64,000 nt of DNA from Epilithonimonas hungarica (GTDB lineage Bacteria > Bacteroidota > Bacteroidia > Flavobacteriales > Weeksellaceae). Where the stretch lies: NCBI RefSeq assembly GCF_900102265.1, contig NZ_FNBH01000001.1, forward strand, positions 1,488,001-1,552,000, given 5' to 3'. Of this stretch, positions 25,004 to 34,540 are shown in pieces; the first letter of the stretch is position 1; the number at the start of each line of letters is the position of its first letter. A model generated the notes under the pieces. The model had not been told where the DNA came from and did no database searches. It saw nothing but the letters and a program-made list of their open reading frames with translations. A program made the translations under genes and the position numbers.

Positions 25004-26332
25004 ATGGACAGAAAATATTTTAAACTCGGGCTAATTATATTATCGGCGCTTGGTTTAGGTTCTAAAGTAGAAGCGCAGAAAAAAAATGATTTCAACAACC
25101 CGCCACTTACACATTATCTGAACGATGAACATACAAGATACCTGTCGTTCAGTGGCTATGCAGAGATATGGGCGCGCTACACACAGCTGAATCCCGGGAG
25201 TCTTGTCAACAATGAGGCTGAATCACAGATGTCAGACCTTTCATTGAGAAGAGTGAGGGTGAAAATGACCTATAAGCCAACGGAGAAGTTGATGTTCGTT
25301 TTACAGGGCGGGACCACCAATGTGAACCTGAATGCAAAAAGCAGTAACTATTTTGACCTGTTGGATGCTTACGCAGAATACTCCTTTAGCGATAAGGTTG
25401 CCCTCGGAGCAGGCCGTTCCACTTGGAGAGGCTTATCACGCTTTACCACGGGGCCTTTGAATACCCTATTGTATGACCTGCCCGCTTATGCAACTTCCAA
25501 TGCGGGGACAACCGATTATACGGTAAGAGAATTGAGCGCATATATCAAAGGACAGCTAGGAAAATTCGATTACCGAATGGTTCTTGCGGATCCATATACA
25601 ATGGCGACGGCCGATCCGAAACTCAATGTGGCCACCTTTAGCAAAAGTGCTCCAAGGAAAGATTTTTCAGGGTATTTCAGATATGCTTTTTTGGATAAGG
25701 AAAACATCTCTACGCCTTTTAATTCCGGGACCTATGTTGGAAAGAAGAATGTGCTGAGCCTGGGAGCCGGTTTCGATTATATCCATGACGCAATGTGGCA
25801 TCTGGACAGTAGTAAAAATACTGTCAATGACGACATGAGAAGCCTTGCGGTCGATCTATTCTACGATGCTCCGCTTAACAAGGATAAAGGGACATCTGTA
25901 AGTGCTTATGCAATGGCAATGCACAATGATTACGGGCCGAACTATGTACGCTACGTGGGAACGAACAACCCGGCCACTGGGGTAGATGCTACACAGGCAA
26001 GCCTGAATGGTGCAGGAAACGCTATGCCGGTCATCGGCACGGGAAATACCTACTACATGCAGCTAGGAGGGACGCTCCCATATTTCAATAAGGATAAAAA
26101 AGATCTACAGCTGCAGCCGGCCGTGGGAGTACAATTGTCCAACCTCGAAGCTTTGAAGGATAATGCGGTAATATACGATGCAGGGATTTCCTTGTTGATG
26201 AATGGAATGTCTTCCAGACTGACCTTCAATGCTCAGAACAGACCCGTCTATACCAACGATGCGGCCAATGGTGCAGTGGCCTCGGACAGAAAATGGCAGT
26301 TTGTTCTGAAATACAGGATAGACTTTAATTAA
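25004..26332 (+). CDS. Outer-membrane porin-like beta-barrel protein
   Basis: This 442-residue protein has a signal peptide (LGLIILSALGLGSKVEAQ, residues 8-25) and then alternating hydrophobic strands with turns rich in Asn/Gly. Stretches such as LSLRRVRVKMTYKPTEKLMFVLQGG and YFDLLDAYAEYSFSDKVALGAGRSTWRGLSRF are typical of phosphate-selective-porin/OprP-like barrels in Bacteroidota. It ends with FVLKYRIDFN, whose aromatic/hydrophobic tail fits barrel insertion. It is the first gene of a three-gene operon with a Dabb and a cupin protein, under the apparent control of the divergent two-component system. Substrate unknown. Confidence 0.82.
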   Translation: MDRKYFKLGLIILSALGLGSKVEAQKKNDFNNPPLTHYLNDEHTRYLSFSGYAEIWARYTQLNPGSLVNNEAESQMSDLSLRRVRVKMTYKPTEKLMFVLQGGTTNVNLNAKSSNYFDLLDAYAEYSFSDKVALGAGRSTWRGLSRFTTGPLNTLLYDLPAYATSNAGTTDYTVRELSAYIKGQLGKFDYRMVLADPYTMATADPKLNVATFSKSAPRKDFSGYFRYAFLDKENISTPFNSGTYVGKKNVLSLGAGFDYIHDAMWHLDSSKNTVNDDMRSLAVDLFYDAPLNKDKGTSVSAYAMAMHNDYGPNYVRYVGTNNPATGVDATQASLNGAGNAMPVIGTGNTYYMQLGGTLPYFNKDKKDLQLQPAVGVQLSNLEALKDNAVIYDAGISLLMNGMSSRLTFNAQNRPVYTNDAANGAVASDRKWQFVLKYRIDFN

Positions 26333-26344
26333 AATATTTTTACA

Positions 26345-26767
26345 ATGGAAAGAAGAAAATTTTTATTTCGCTCACTACAGGCTTCGGCACTTTTGCTGAT
26401 CTCGGGAAATATGCTGGCGTCGGCTTTTCCAAAATTTAATAAACCCGAAAAAAAGAAAAAAGTTTACTTTCATTACCTCTTGTTTTGGCTTAAAAAAGAC
26501 CTTTCCGAAGCCGAGGTGAAAGAGTTTGAAAATTTTTTCAGAGGATTAGGAAAGTTGCCCTATCAGAAAAACCTCCGCTTTGGAAGACCGGCAAACTCTA
26601 CGCCCAGAGCTGTTCTCGATAATACTTTCACTTACAATGCCTCTATGGAATTCGATAGCCTGGAAGAGCTGGAAGCCTATGGTAAACTTCCAGAGCATTT
26701 GGTCCTGGTCACAAAATACAAACCATATTTTGACAAAATGATGGTTCACGATACTGTTTATAATTAA
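26345..26767 (+). CDS. Exported Dabb (A/B barrel) domain protein
   Basis: This 140-residue protein starts with an RR-containing signal (MERRKFLFRSLQASALLLISG, Tat-like) and then a Dabb stress-responsive A/B barrel domain (about 40-138). Landmarks are VYFHYLLFWLKKDLSEAEVKEF at the start, FTYNASMEFDSLEELEAY in the middle, and HLVLVTKYKPYFDKMMVHD at the end. Dabb domains are small dimeric barrels, some catalytic (for example cyclases of the olivetolic acid type), most unassigned. It lies 12 bp after the porin gene and 23 bp before the cupin gene, so it should share their regulation. Confidence 0.85.
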   Translation: MERRKFLFRSLQASALLLISGNMLASAFPKFNKPEKKKKVYFHYLLFWLKKDLSEAEVKEFENFFRGLGKLPYQKNLRFGRPANSTPRAVLDNTFTYNASMEFDSLEELEAYGKLPEHLVLVTKYKPYFDKMMVHDTVYN

Positions 26768-26790
26768 AACTTAATTCAATTCAAAAAAAA

Positions 26791-27270
26791 ATGAAAAATA
26801 TGATTAAAGGCTTGAGCCTTGTTTTAGTAATGGGTACTTTTGGCGTTATGGATGCACAACACAAAGAACACAAACATGTAAGCGTAAAAGCTGAGGAAAC
26901 CAGCGAGTTCATTCCCGCGATAAGACTGATCAATAACCCGGACGGGTCATGTACATTCGAGAAAGGAAAGATTCCCACCCTAAAACATATGAATACAAGT
27001 ACATTCTGGGTAAGCAACAAGACAGAGGAATGGGAAAAAAATGCCCATCCGGCCCCCAGAAGGCAGTATGTGATTACGATAAAAGGAAACATTAGATTCA
27101 AAGTTACCGATGGCTCTACTTTTATGATAAAACCAGGGACTGTCCTACTTGCTGAGGATCTGAAAGGTACAGGACATAGCTGGGATATGGTAAAAAGCAA
27201 AGAATGGGAGAGGCTTTACATCCCGATATCAGAAAGTGCTGATGATTTTTTTATTGCAGATAATAAATAA
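26791..27270 (+). CDS. Secreted cupin-domain protein
   Basis: This 159-residue protein begins with a signal peptide (residues 1-21, KGLSLVLVMGTFGVMDAQ). It carries a single cupin domain: HPAPRRQYVITIKGNIRFKVTDGSTFMIKPGTVLLAEDLKGTGHSW, where the usual G(x)5HxH motif is replaced by HPAPRRQY and the second His lies in GTGHSW. Residues His84 and His130 are possible metal ligands. Role unknown. Third gene of the porin operon, in which secreted, non-cytoplasmic proteins are encoded throughout, suggesting a periplasmic process linked to uptake or envelope stress. Confidence 0.85.
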   Translation: MKNMIKGLSLVLVMGTFGVMDAQHKEHKHVSVKAEETSEFIPAIRLINNPDGSCTFEKGKIPTLKHMNTSTFWVSNKTEEWEKNAHPAPRRQYVITIKGNIRFKVTDGSTFMIKPGTVLLAEDLKGTGHSWDMVKSKEWERLYIPISESADDFFIADNK

Positions 27271-27323
27271 TGCAAAGACATTCTCTATGTACGATCAATA
27301 AATAACATCATCGTATGAGATAA

Positions 27324-27352
27324 TTAAACTCCCAATTATTGGGAGTTTTCTC
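27324..27352 (+). terminator. Rho-independent terminator after the porin operon
   Basis: AAACTCCCAAT (27326-27336) pairs with ATTGGGAGTTT (27338-27348), followed by TC-rich DNA. It lies 55 bp after the cupin stop. Confidence 0.8.
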
Positions 27353-27522
27353 ATTGTTATAATAAGTAAGGCAACATATTTTTTAATGTACCAATCAATT
27401 GCTGATTTGAAAACGTATGATTTAATGAGATAATATTTAATACTGGACTTGGACTTTTAACAATATTTAAATCTACAAAACTGTTGCTATTGGTATTAAT
27501 TGTCTTTATGAAGTAATTTTAC

Positions 27523-29646
27523 TCACCTGAAAATCTTCTTGATTATATTTCCTATCTCTATAAAATCGTCATGATTTCCTACAGATCGTTTCTCAGAATT
27601 GATGTTATCAAACTCAGAGAATGGGAAGATCAGAAGATAATTTTTGTCATTTAGATATCGGTTTAGCAATTCCGGAATCAATCGCATCTGCGGAATATAA
27701 GACCTCATTCCCTTTTTTGCCATAAATGTGATGAGGGCTTCATTATCTTTTAATTGAATTGCTGTCTTTTCGCCGTCCTTCCAAGTGTTCATAATAATGA
27801 ACTCTGCTTCGATATTGGCTTTCTTGATTATTCTCTGCAGAATATCGATAATTTCTTCCGAAGCATAAAATGTAATTGTAGCGCCTGAATTTCTTGCAAT
27901 ATTCCATACCCTTAATAACGCATGAAAAAAACCGGCTTCTTTATGTGCTTTTTCAGGAATCATTACCGCATATCTTTTTATGGTGGATAAAGGTTGTGCG
28001 GCATGATACACCAAAACATTTACATCATCACTTTGCAGATAACCATTATATAAATTGTAAGCAAAAGAAGGGGAGAAGCCTTTCTCATCTTCCAGCCCTA
28101 TGATCAGATCGGTTATATTCTGTTCTTTAATGACGTTGTTTACTCCATTAATTACATCATTGTCATATCTTTTCAATGACTGAACTTTCACATCTGCTGC
28201 GGCTGCGGTATCTGTTGCATGGTGTAAGAGCTTTTCTGCGTTTTTTACAGAAGATTCATTTTTATCTTCATTAATGACGTTCAAGGCAAATAGGTTTTCT
28301 GTATTGGAATGGGCTTTAATTAAAATTCCAAGATTGACCATTCTTTCAACAGTTGCCTCGTGATTTAATGCTAAAAGAATATTTTCCCTTTCGTGACTGT
28401 TTCCTGAAACGGTTTCTTCATTATCCTGTTCTGCGATTTTCTGTGCACTCGACATTGAGACGAATGATGAAATTGTACACGAAACAAGAATCAATAAAAT
28501 ACTTCCATTTAAAACGTGTTCGTTTAACAATCTGATAGGTTCTCCGGTTTCGGTTTCAGAAAGAATAATGTTATATCCGACCATTACAGACGCCAAAGTT
28601 GCTGCTGCCGAAGCGGAGCTGAGCCCGAAAACAAGTTTTCCTTCATCTTTGGTCAATCTGAATGTTTTTTGGGTAGCAACTGCAGAAAGATATTTTCCTC
28701 CAATCGAAGCTACGAGCATAATTCCTGCAACTTCCAAAGTTTCCCAGCTTTTAAAAAAAACTTTAAAATCGATCAGCATTCCTACACTGATCAGAAAGAA
28801 AGGAATGAAAATAGCATTTCCGACAAATTCTACACGGTTCATTAATGAAGAAGTATGCGGAATCAGTCTGTTTAAGGCCAATCCGGCAAAGAACGCTCCT
28901 ATAATTGCTTCAACACCTGCGAATTCTGCCAATAAAGCAGCAAGATAGATCATTACCAATACAAAAATATACTGCGAAATCTTATCATCAACTTTTTTGA
29001 AAAACCATCTTCCAATTATGGGAAAGATCAATAAAACAACTAATGCAAAAACGATAAAGGAAACTGAAAGTTTTACCCAGAATTCTGTTCCGACATCGCC
29101 CTGAGACATTCCTACAATAATGGCAAGAACCAAAAGCGCCAAAACATCCGTGATCATAGTTCCACCTACGGTAATATTAACTGCAGAATTTTTAGCAATA
29201 CCTAATTTACTGACTAGAGGATAGGCGATTAACGTATGCGACGAAAATAGACTTGCAAAAAGTATAGAGGTTAATACCGAAAAATCTAAAATGTAAATTC
29301 CACCCAAATAGCCTAAAACAAAAGGAACAATAAATGTATAAAGCCCAAAGGTGAGACTTTTCCATTTATTTTTCTTGAAATCTCCCATATCGATTTCCAA
29401 TCCGGCCAAAAACATGATATAGAGCAATCCGGTTGTCCCCGTAACGACAATACTGCTGTCTCTGGACAGAACATTAAATCCGTTTGGTCCGATTACAGCT
29501 CCAGCGATAATTAATCCCAACAGATGTGGAACTTTTATTTTGTTGAGTAAAAGTGGTGCTGCCAAAATAATGATAAGCACCAAAAGAAACTTCAGTACCG
29601 GATCCTCAATGGGAAGGCTAAGGTTGTGTATACTTAGTAAAGTCAT
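27523..29646 (-). CDS. CPA2-type cation:proton antiporter with C-terminal USP domains
   Basis: This 707-residue protein has about 12 TM helices in residues 1-395 (Na_H_Exchanger domain; LLNKIKVPHLLGLIIAGAVIGPNGF, the DVLALLVLAIIVG ion-binding helix with Asp, and the GAFFAGLALNRLIP motif). A cytoplasmic half (about 425-700) holds two universal-stress-like domains (ENILLALNHEATVERMVNLGILIKAHS and YAVMIPEKAHKEAG). It exchanges Na+ or K+ for protons across the inner membrane and supports pH and ion homeostasis. The C-terminal USP arrangement is common in Bacteroidota. A small lipoprotein gene lies just upstream. Confidence 0.92.
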   Translation of the reverse strand: MTLLSIHNLSLPIEDPVLKFLLVLIIILAAPLLLNKIKVPHLLGLIIAGAVIGPNGFNVLSRDSSIVVTGTTGLLYIMFLAGLEIDMGDFKKNKWKSLTFGLYTFIVPFVLGYLGGIYILDFSVLTSILFASLFSSHTLIAYPLVSKLGIAKNSAVNITVGGTMITDVLALLVLAIIVGMSQGDVGTEFWVKLSVSFIVFALVVLLIFPIIGRWFFKKVDDKISQYIFVLVMIYLAALLAEFAGVEAIIGAFFAGLALNRLIPHTSSLMNRVEFVGNAIFIPFFLISVGMLIDFKVFFKSWETLEVAGIMLVASIGGKYLSAVATQKTFRLTKDEGKLVFGLSSASAAATLASVMVGYNIILSETETGEPIRLLNEHVLNGSILLILVSCTISSFVSMSSAQKIAEQDNEETVSGNSHERENILLALNHEATVERMVNLGILIKAHSNTENLFALNVINEDKNESSVKNAEKLLHHATDTAAAADVKVQSLKRYDNDVINGVNNVIKEQNITDLIIGLEDEKGFSPSFAYNLYNGYLQSDDVNVLVYHAAQPLSTIKRYAVMIPEKAHKEAGFFHALLRVWNIARNSGATITFYASEEIIDILQRIIKKANIEAEFIIMNTWKDGEKTAIQLKDNEALITFMAKKGMRSYIPQMRLIPELLNRYLNDKNYLLIFPFSEFDNINSEKRSVGNHDDFIEIGNIIKKIFR

Positions 29647-29652
29647 TTGTGT

Positions 29653-30216
29653 TTATTTTTTAGAACGTACCAATTCTACGGAGAACTTCGCCATACAATT
29701 ATCAACGGCGATGGTTCTTATTCCTTTCATTTTTGTATCTGAAATATCGTTCAGAAGAACATTCATATCCACCTGTTTTTTTGCGGTGGAATCTGTTTTA
29801 AAATTAAGTTTGACCTCATTATTCTCGAACTTTCCGGAATATAACCGTATCAGATTGTTGTTATTGATGATCTTGCTGAACAGCTGTATCGAATCACTGG
29901 CAAATTCCCACGTATCGGTACGTTGATCTCCAACTACATAATCACTGCAATTGGATTCTGTACAGATTACTTTTCCTGTCCAAGAACCTGCAATTTCATC
30001 TGGCCATTTAATAATCTTAATGGAATCTGAATGTTGTTTGTTGAAAATACTGTCCCTCATTTTAAGGAGTGATTGGTATTCTGCTTCCTTCTGTGCGAAT
30101 GATTTTTCTTTTTCCAATAGTTGCTGTTCCCTTAAGGCCAGATCGTTTGTTTTGTCTTTGTTGTCACAGTTTAGAAGAAATAATGAAAGCAAAATAAAAA
30201 GTAATGGATTTTTCAT
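29653..30216 (-). CDS. Lipoprotein of unknown function
   Basis: The ATG at 30216 gives a signal peptide with lipobox LLNC (MKNPLLFILLSLFLLNCDNK); the longer frame start upstream would bury it. The mature part has a short charged coiled-coil-like stretch (ALREQQLLEKEKSFAQKEAEYQSLL, about residues 28-52) followed by a small beta domain. That domain begins IAGSWTGKVICTESNCSDYVVGDQRTDTWEF, with a Cys pair that may form a disulfide. No family recognised. It ends 6 bp before the antiporter gene on the same strand, so the two are probably one transcript. Confidence 0.75.
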   Translation of the reverse strand: MKNPLLFILLSLFLLNCDNKDKTNDLALREQQLLEKEKSFAQKEAEYQSLLKMRDSIFNKQHSDSIKIIKWPDEIAGSWTGKVICTESNCSDYVVGDQRTDTWEFASDSIQLFSKIINNNNLIRLYSGKFENNEVKLNFKTDSTAKKQVDMNVLLNDISDTKMKGIRTIAVDNCMAKFSVELVRSKK

Positions 30217-30487
30217 ATTAAGTAAGTTGTTCTTTAAAAGTAAGAAAAATATAAGCCAAAATCTAAGTTTCCACATCGGAAATTATACAATGCGTAGAAA
30301 AAAATAAGACCATTATATACTTAACTGTACCAGATAGCATCTTTATCTAAAGTATGAGTTTTACTATTAAATAAATATTGTTGATTGTATAAAGCTGTTG
30401 AGCGCAGATGTAAATAATGATATGGTTCCAAATACTTTGAATTTGCCACATTAAAATGTGTAGATATTTAACTGATAACAGTTTTAT

Positions 30488-32242
30488 CTAGCTTGCGACA
30501 TCCTTTAGATCGATTATGTCTTCGTTCATTGTTGCCAATGGAAGTGAATCTACGATTCGTTCTGCTGCCGTATCACAGAAGTCGAGTCCTGAGTAGTCGG
30601 GATTAAGTCCACCTATAAAAGGTACGGCCATAATGTAAAGGTTGCTGATGATCTGTCCGTAAGGGTCCAAAGCCTGGAAAAGATCATTAATCTTCAGCCC
30701 GGGTAATTTTAAATAGTAGTTATCATTATAACCTTTGTAAACTTGTGCTTCGTCTTTTTCTTGCAATTCGATTGCATTCTGATTATCCCTAAAGTCAAGA
30801 TATGCTGAACTTAATAACTTGGCCTTCTTAAGGCCTTCGAAAGGCAGGTCAGGTAAATTTAAAGGTCGTTGCCCAATAGCATCAATGAACATGGGGTAGT
30901 ATTCCTCCATAGCTTCGTTATCCACGGAGGTGTAATGATAGACTGCTCCGGAATTTCCATTTGGTACCACGCGACTTTCTTGGTCCACTTGTACCAGGTC
31001 CAGCAGGCCTGCTTCGTACAATGCTATCAATTCTTTATATGATGACTGAGGAAGTGAAGCAATTATTACGGAGATCAGCGGCATCATTGTTTTTCTCAGA
31101 CGGAGCATATCTTCGGCGGAAAAATGTTTGGCCGGGTAGTTCATGGCATAGCTGAAAGCTGCTAAAGTTTCTTTCCAACTGATGGATTGCTGGTGCTTGA
31201 TCGATCTTTCAGCCTCCCTGTATTCGGCTTTGAAAAGATCAAAACTGTCCAGCGCTTTTCGGAGCTTCATCATTTCCGCGACAAATCCCTCCATATCTAG
31301 GTCCTTTATTTTGTCATAGAACGCAGGGTCTTTAGATTTCAGCGGGCATTTGAAATTGAGATCAAAAACATGATCGAGATCAACAAATCCACCGTTCTTA
31401 CTTTTATAATTATAGATATCCTGCAGTGACATTACCCAAGAACTCGAATATGCTTCACCATCCGAGTGAAAACGAAGGGCCGGCAAGAACCCGCCCGTTG
31501 AAAATAATGTTATTTTAAACCGGTCGCATGCAGGGTTCAGATGATAGCTTAACAGGTCATCTTGACCGGTTTCAAAATTTCCATTGAGTCTTGATAATGT
31601 TTTAACAGCATCCACAGCAGTTAAAGAAGTGCCTCTGATCGCAACTGGACCGTTGAAAGGTGAAGTGAACTTCGAAGGCGGATAGGGAGAATCGTACCAG
31701 CCTTTGACTACATCCTCATAGGTTGTTGGCCAGTGGTGACCTGTACATACAACAATAATATCCGCTGGATGACGATCCTCAGTTTCAGTAATGATCTTAT
31801 ATGGTCGATCTGCAGCTGTCTCAATATCGACAACTCTGCAGTTGGTTCTGAAGACTACTTCCATACTTTTTTTTCTCAGGACCTTGATGTAATGGTCGAA
31901 TAGATATTCCAAGTAGTTTCCCAGCAGCAGCCTGGGGATCACCTGATTGGGATTAAAGCTACCTTTGGCAAAGTAATCCGGATGTTCATTGGTCGGATGC
32001 TTGGTAATGTAGTCTTCAAAGCTGACAGCAAAATTTGGAAGTTCACTGGCAGAAACATTGGCGACATGTTCATTGTTCGAGCCACCTTTGCCATAAGGCA
32101 TACCTACACCCAGTCGGTCATTCTTTTCAAATATGAGTATTGCGGAGACTGTATCATTACGCTCAGAAAGATGTTTTATCATCATTAGTGCGGCAGGTCC
32201 ACCACCGATCAGCGCAATAGTTTTAGGATATATATTTTGCAT
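30488..32242 (-). CDS. FAD/NAD(P)-binding protein (NAD_binding_9 type)
   Basis: The start at 32242 is preferred because the dinucleotide fold begins at once: TIALIGGGPAALMMIKHL, a GxGxxA-type motif about residues 8-20. The 584-residue protein continues with the FAD-binding IFEKNDRLGVGMPYG, a HVANVSASELPNF block and a late GQIISNLYIMAVPFIGGLNPDYSGLDFCDTAAERIVDSL, all in the order seen in FAD-NAD(P)-binding NAD_binding_9 proteins (YdhS-like). The reaction is unknown; members are linked to flavin-dependent oxidations and sometimes to metabolite biosynthesis. Cytoplasmic. No partner gene is adjacent. Confidence 0.85.
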   Translation of the reverse strand: MQNIYPKTIALIGGGPAALMMIKHLSERNDTVSAILIFEKNDRLGVGMPYGKGGSNNEHVANVSASELPNFAVSFEDYITKHPTNEHPDYFAKGSFNPNQVIPRLLLGNYLEYLFDHYIKVLRKKSMEVVFRTNCRVVDIETAADRPYKIITETEDRHPADIIVVCTGHHWPTTYEDVVKGWYDSPYPPSKFTSPFNGPVAIRGTSLTAVDAVKTLSRLNGNFETGQDDLLSYHLNPACDRFKITLFSTGGFLPALRFHSDGEAYSSSWVMSLQDIYNYKSKNGGFVDLDHVFDLNFKCPLKSKDPAFYDKIKDLDMEGFVAEMMKLRKALDSFDLFKAEYREAERSIKHQQSISWKETLAAFSYAMNYPAKHFSAEDMLRLRKTMMPLISVIIASLPQSSYKELIALYEAGLLDLVQVDQESRVVPNGNSGAVYHYTSVDNEAMEEYYPMFIDAIGQRPLNLPDLPFEGLKKAKLLSSAYLDFRDNQNAIELQEKDEAQVYKGYNDNYYLKLPGLKINDLFQALDPYGQIISNLYIMAVPFIGGLNPDYSGLDFCDTAAERIVDSLPLATMNEDIIDLKDVAS

Positions 32243-32739
32243 CTGGTTTATTTCACAGCAGATATTCAAAATGTATTCCACAATTTCCACCAATATCCAG
32301 ATCGAAGATGTTCTAATGTAAGGGATGAAAGACCTTCGCAATTCCACAAAGGTGGGATGACAGCTTACTCATTGGAAGAAAAGTTGGTCTATTGCCGTAA
32401 CAGTTTATGCATCACCTATCGAACGATCGGATGGGAAACCATATTGTTATTTTGCGATCGTTCATAGAGGAGAAAAGATCCTGTCCGGAAAATTGGCACT
32501 GCATTCAAGAACTAGATCTGTCGATGCACATTTTATATTATTCAGAATTTATTTTAGGCTGCTTTTAAAATAGAACTGCAAACGGCAGGAGAGTAGGGTG
32601 TTTTAGAAACCTCGTAGAGTTGAAAAGGTTTACACATTAGAAAGGGTCGTGGTCTTTTGTGGATCAAAGACCTATAACAATTCTACATTCGCATATTGAA
32701 TAGTATTGAAATGGAAATCAACTATCAGGACAAAGCGAT
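32243..32739. other. Gene-free gap of about 500 bp
   Basis: I see no convincing gene, hairpin or consensus promoter. A 36-codon plus-strand frame (32357-32467) lacks family signals and is likely chance. The DNA is GC-richer than most gaps and could be the remnant of a lost gene. Confidence 0.5.
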
Positions 32740-33891
32740 TTATAATTCTCTTCCGGCAACCAATGCGCTAATTTCTTTGACCAAGATATTGACTTGCAAA
32801 GGCCTCTTCTTTTCATCAACGTCCAGCCTGTTATAAAAACCTGTTTTGACAATGATCAGATTCTTACCAGGAATTACTATAATGAATTGACCCAGAAAAC
32901 CATAAAAAAATCTGCATTTCACCGGGCTATCGTCATCTGCCCAGATAGTGAATCCAAAAGCATCATTCTCTTCTGTGGGTGTCAGCATCTTGGCGCAGAA
33001 GTCTTTACCTATGATCTGCTGACCCTGCCATTTACCTTCCTGTAGAATAAGTTGGCCAATTTTCGCAAAATCTCGTGATGTTGCATGGATGCAGCAAAAA
33101 GCTTTTTCCATTCCCTTATTGTCAACACTCCATTTGGCGGCATATTCCATTTGCAAAGGCTTCCATAGCTTTTGCGAAAGATAGTCAGAGAGAGGCTTGC
33201 CAACTGCTCTTTTCAGTACAATTCCCAATACCTGTGCTGCCACACTTTGATATTCATACTTCTGCCCTGGCATTTCTTTGAATGCTACATTGAGCGCCTG
33301 CTCTTCAAGGTCTTCAACAAAATACTGTTTCGAATTCTCCGCAAAAGGATGATTATATTCTTCTTTCCAGTCATAACCCGCCTGCATGGTCATCAGGTGA
33401 CGAATTGTCAAATGCTTTCCGTATGGATCATTTCGGTATTCGGGAATCAGGTCGGAGACCAATTGATTCTCTGACACAATGCTCCCATCTTTGATCGCAC
33501 ATCCGACCAATAAAGACAATATACCTTTGGCCATAGAAAAAGAGTTCATCAAAGAAGGCGGATGATGGTCTTTCCAATATTGTTCGAAGAACAGTTCATT
33601 ATCTTTAATGACCAGTAACGAAGAAGCTCGGGTCTTTTTAAGCTCTTTTGTTAAAGTTTCTGTTAATATGGAAGAATTATATTGTGGATGTTTCCGCCAG
33701 GCTTTTGATGCGGCATTGGAAACAAGATGTGAAGGAAATTTCTCTTCATCATCGCTTGAAGGCGTAATTGGGCCAGGAGCGATATTCTTGGCAATGGCTT
33801 TAAAAATATAGTGGTATCCCGAGAGGTAGATCACAACTGCTGCAGCTCCTGCCGTAGCAAAAAATGCGACTAATTTTTTTTTCAAGGTCAC
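32740..33891 (-). CDS. Membrane-anchored serine hydrolase (beta-lactamase family)
   Basis: This 383-residue protein has an N-terminal anchor (LVAFFATAGAAAVVIYLSGYHYIF, residues 6-29) and a class C beta-lactamase/penicillin-binding-like domain. The SxxK nucleophile motif is SFSMAKGI (about residue 138), the YxN-type tyrosine is in KYEYQSVAAQ, and a late FYGFLGQFIIVIPGKNLIIVKTG strand replaces the usual HTG motif. Members range from esterases and D-aminopeptidases to nylon hydrolases. It acts outside the cytoplasm. One of three genes of this superfamily within 9 kb, of which the second is truncated. Confidence 0.87.
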   Translation of the reverse strand: MTLKKKLVAFFATAGAAAVVIYLSGYHYIFKAIAKNIAPGPITPSSDDEEKFPSHLVSNAASKAWRKHPQYNSSILTETLTKELKKTRASSLLVIKDNELFFEQYWKDHHPPSLMNSFSMAKGILSLLVGCAIKDGSIVSENQLVSDLIPEYRNDPYGKHLTIRHLMTMQAGYDWKEEYNHPFAENSKQYFVEDLEEQALNVAFKEMPGQKYEYQSVAAQVLGIVLKRAVGKPLSDYLSQKLWKPLQMEYAAKWSVDNKGMEKAFCCIHATSRDFAKIGQLILQEGKWQGQQIIGKDFCAKMLTPTEENDAFGFTIWADDDSPVKCRFFYGFLGQFIIVIPGKNLIIVKTGFYNRLDVDEKKRPLQVNILVKEISALVAGREL

Positions 33892-34027
33892 AGATATTTA
33901 GATTCAGTGATTTCTCATTAAAATCATACCAAAACCTTTCAAAAGATAAAACATTATTTGTCTTTGTGATCGATCTAATTTGATTATATAAAAGTTGCAA
34001 AATTAAAATTTTTATAGAAATATGACT

Positions 34028-34054
34028 TGGTACACTTAGGTATATCGTCACCTA
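34028..34054 (+). repeat. Dispersed TGGTACACTTAGGTATAT motif, copy A
   Basis: TGGTACACTTAGGTATAT followed by CGTCACCTA lies in the gap upstream of the lipoprotein gene. It matches the copy at 41956-41982 with few differences, and shorter or inverted copies are at 30315-30332 and 41841-41866. Confidence 0.55.
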
Positions 34055-34079
34055 TTTTTTTAATGATGATTTCTTCATA

Positions 34080-34472
34080 CTATGTTTTTTCATACTTTTC
34101 ATATATTGGATAGTCATATGGATACTGGATGTAGATGTTTTTGTCTTTAATTTTCAGCATCAAATAGTTTTTACTTTTTTTTCTCTCAGGATATAATATT
34201 TTAAAGTCTTTCTGCATTTTAGAGTCTTTATAGATTCCTTTTCGTTCTATTTTTTCGTTTTTTGAATTTACAAGTATAGTTCCTTCAATAAAATATTTTC
34301 CATCATAATAAAAGGTAATAAATTTCTCATTTAAAGTTTTTTCAAATTGGATATTCCCATCTTCATCATTTGTAGATATCTCGGTCAATTTCCATTTCCC
34401 TAAAATAATATCTTCCTTTTCGGTGCAAGACAGAAGTATCAAAAATATAAATAGTGGGTAATATCTTTTCAT
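34080..34472 (-). CDS. Small lipoprotein, lipocalin-like
   Basis: This 130-residue protein has a lipobox signal (MKRYYPLFIFLILLSC, Cys16). The start of the mature part, IILGKWKLTEISTNDEDGN, is the GxW motif of lipocalin-like beta-barrels found in many Bacteroidota lipoproteins. It continues with strands KFITFYYDGKYFIEGTI. The function of such lipoproteins is unknown; they may bind small ligands at the membrane. No operon partner: the gene on its downstream side is the gap to the cut serine hydrolase neighbourhood. Confidence 0.8.
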   Translation of the reverse strand: MKRYYPLFIFLILLSCTEKEDIILGKWKLTEISTNDEDGNIQFEKTLNEKFITFYYDGKYFIEGTILVNSKNEKIERKGIYKDSKMQKDFKILYPERKKSKNYLMLKIKDKNIYIQYPYDYPIYEKYEKT

Positions 34473-34493
34473 ATTCCTTTTTTCATTTTAATG

Positions 34494-34530
34494 GAATCAA
34501 AACCGCTCATTATTACGAGCGGTTCTGATT
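34494..34530 (-). terminator. Intrinsic terminator of the T9SS-protein remnant
   Basis: AACCGCTC (34501-34508) and GAGCGGTT (34517-34524) pair around ATTATTAC, with AATC/GATT extending the stem. On the minus strand a short T-rich tail follows, so the signal is moderate. Confidence 0.6.
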
Positions 34531-34540
34531 ATGGACAACA

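Noticed and set aside
32357-32467. 36-codon plus-strand frame in the gap after the FAD protein
   Set aside because: No family pattern, no promoter and no conserved neighbour; the length is expected by chance.
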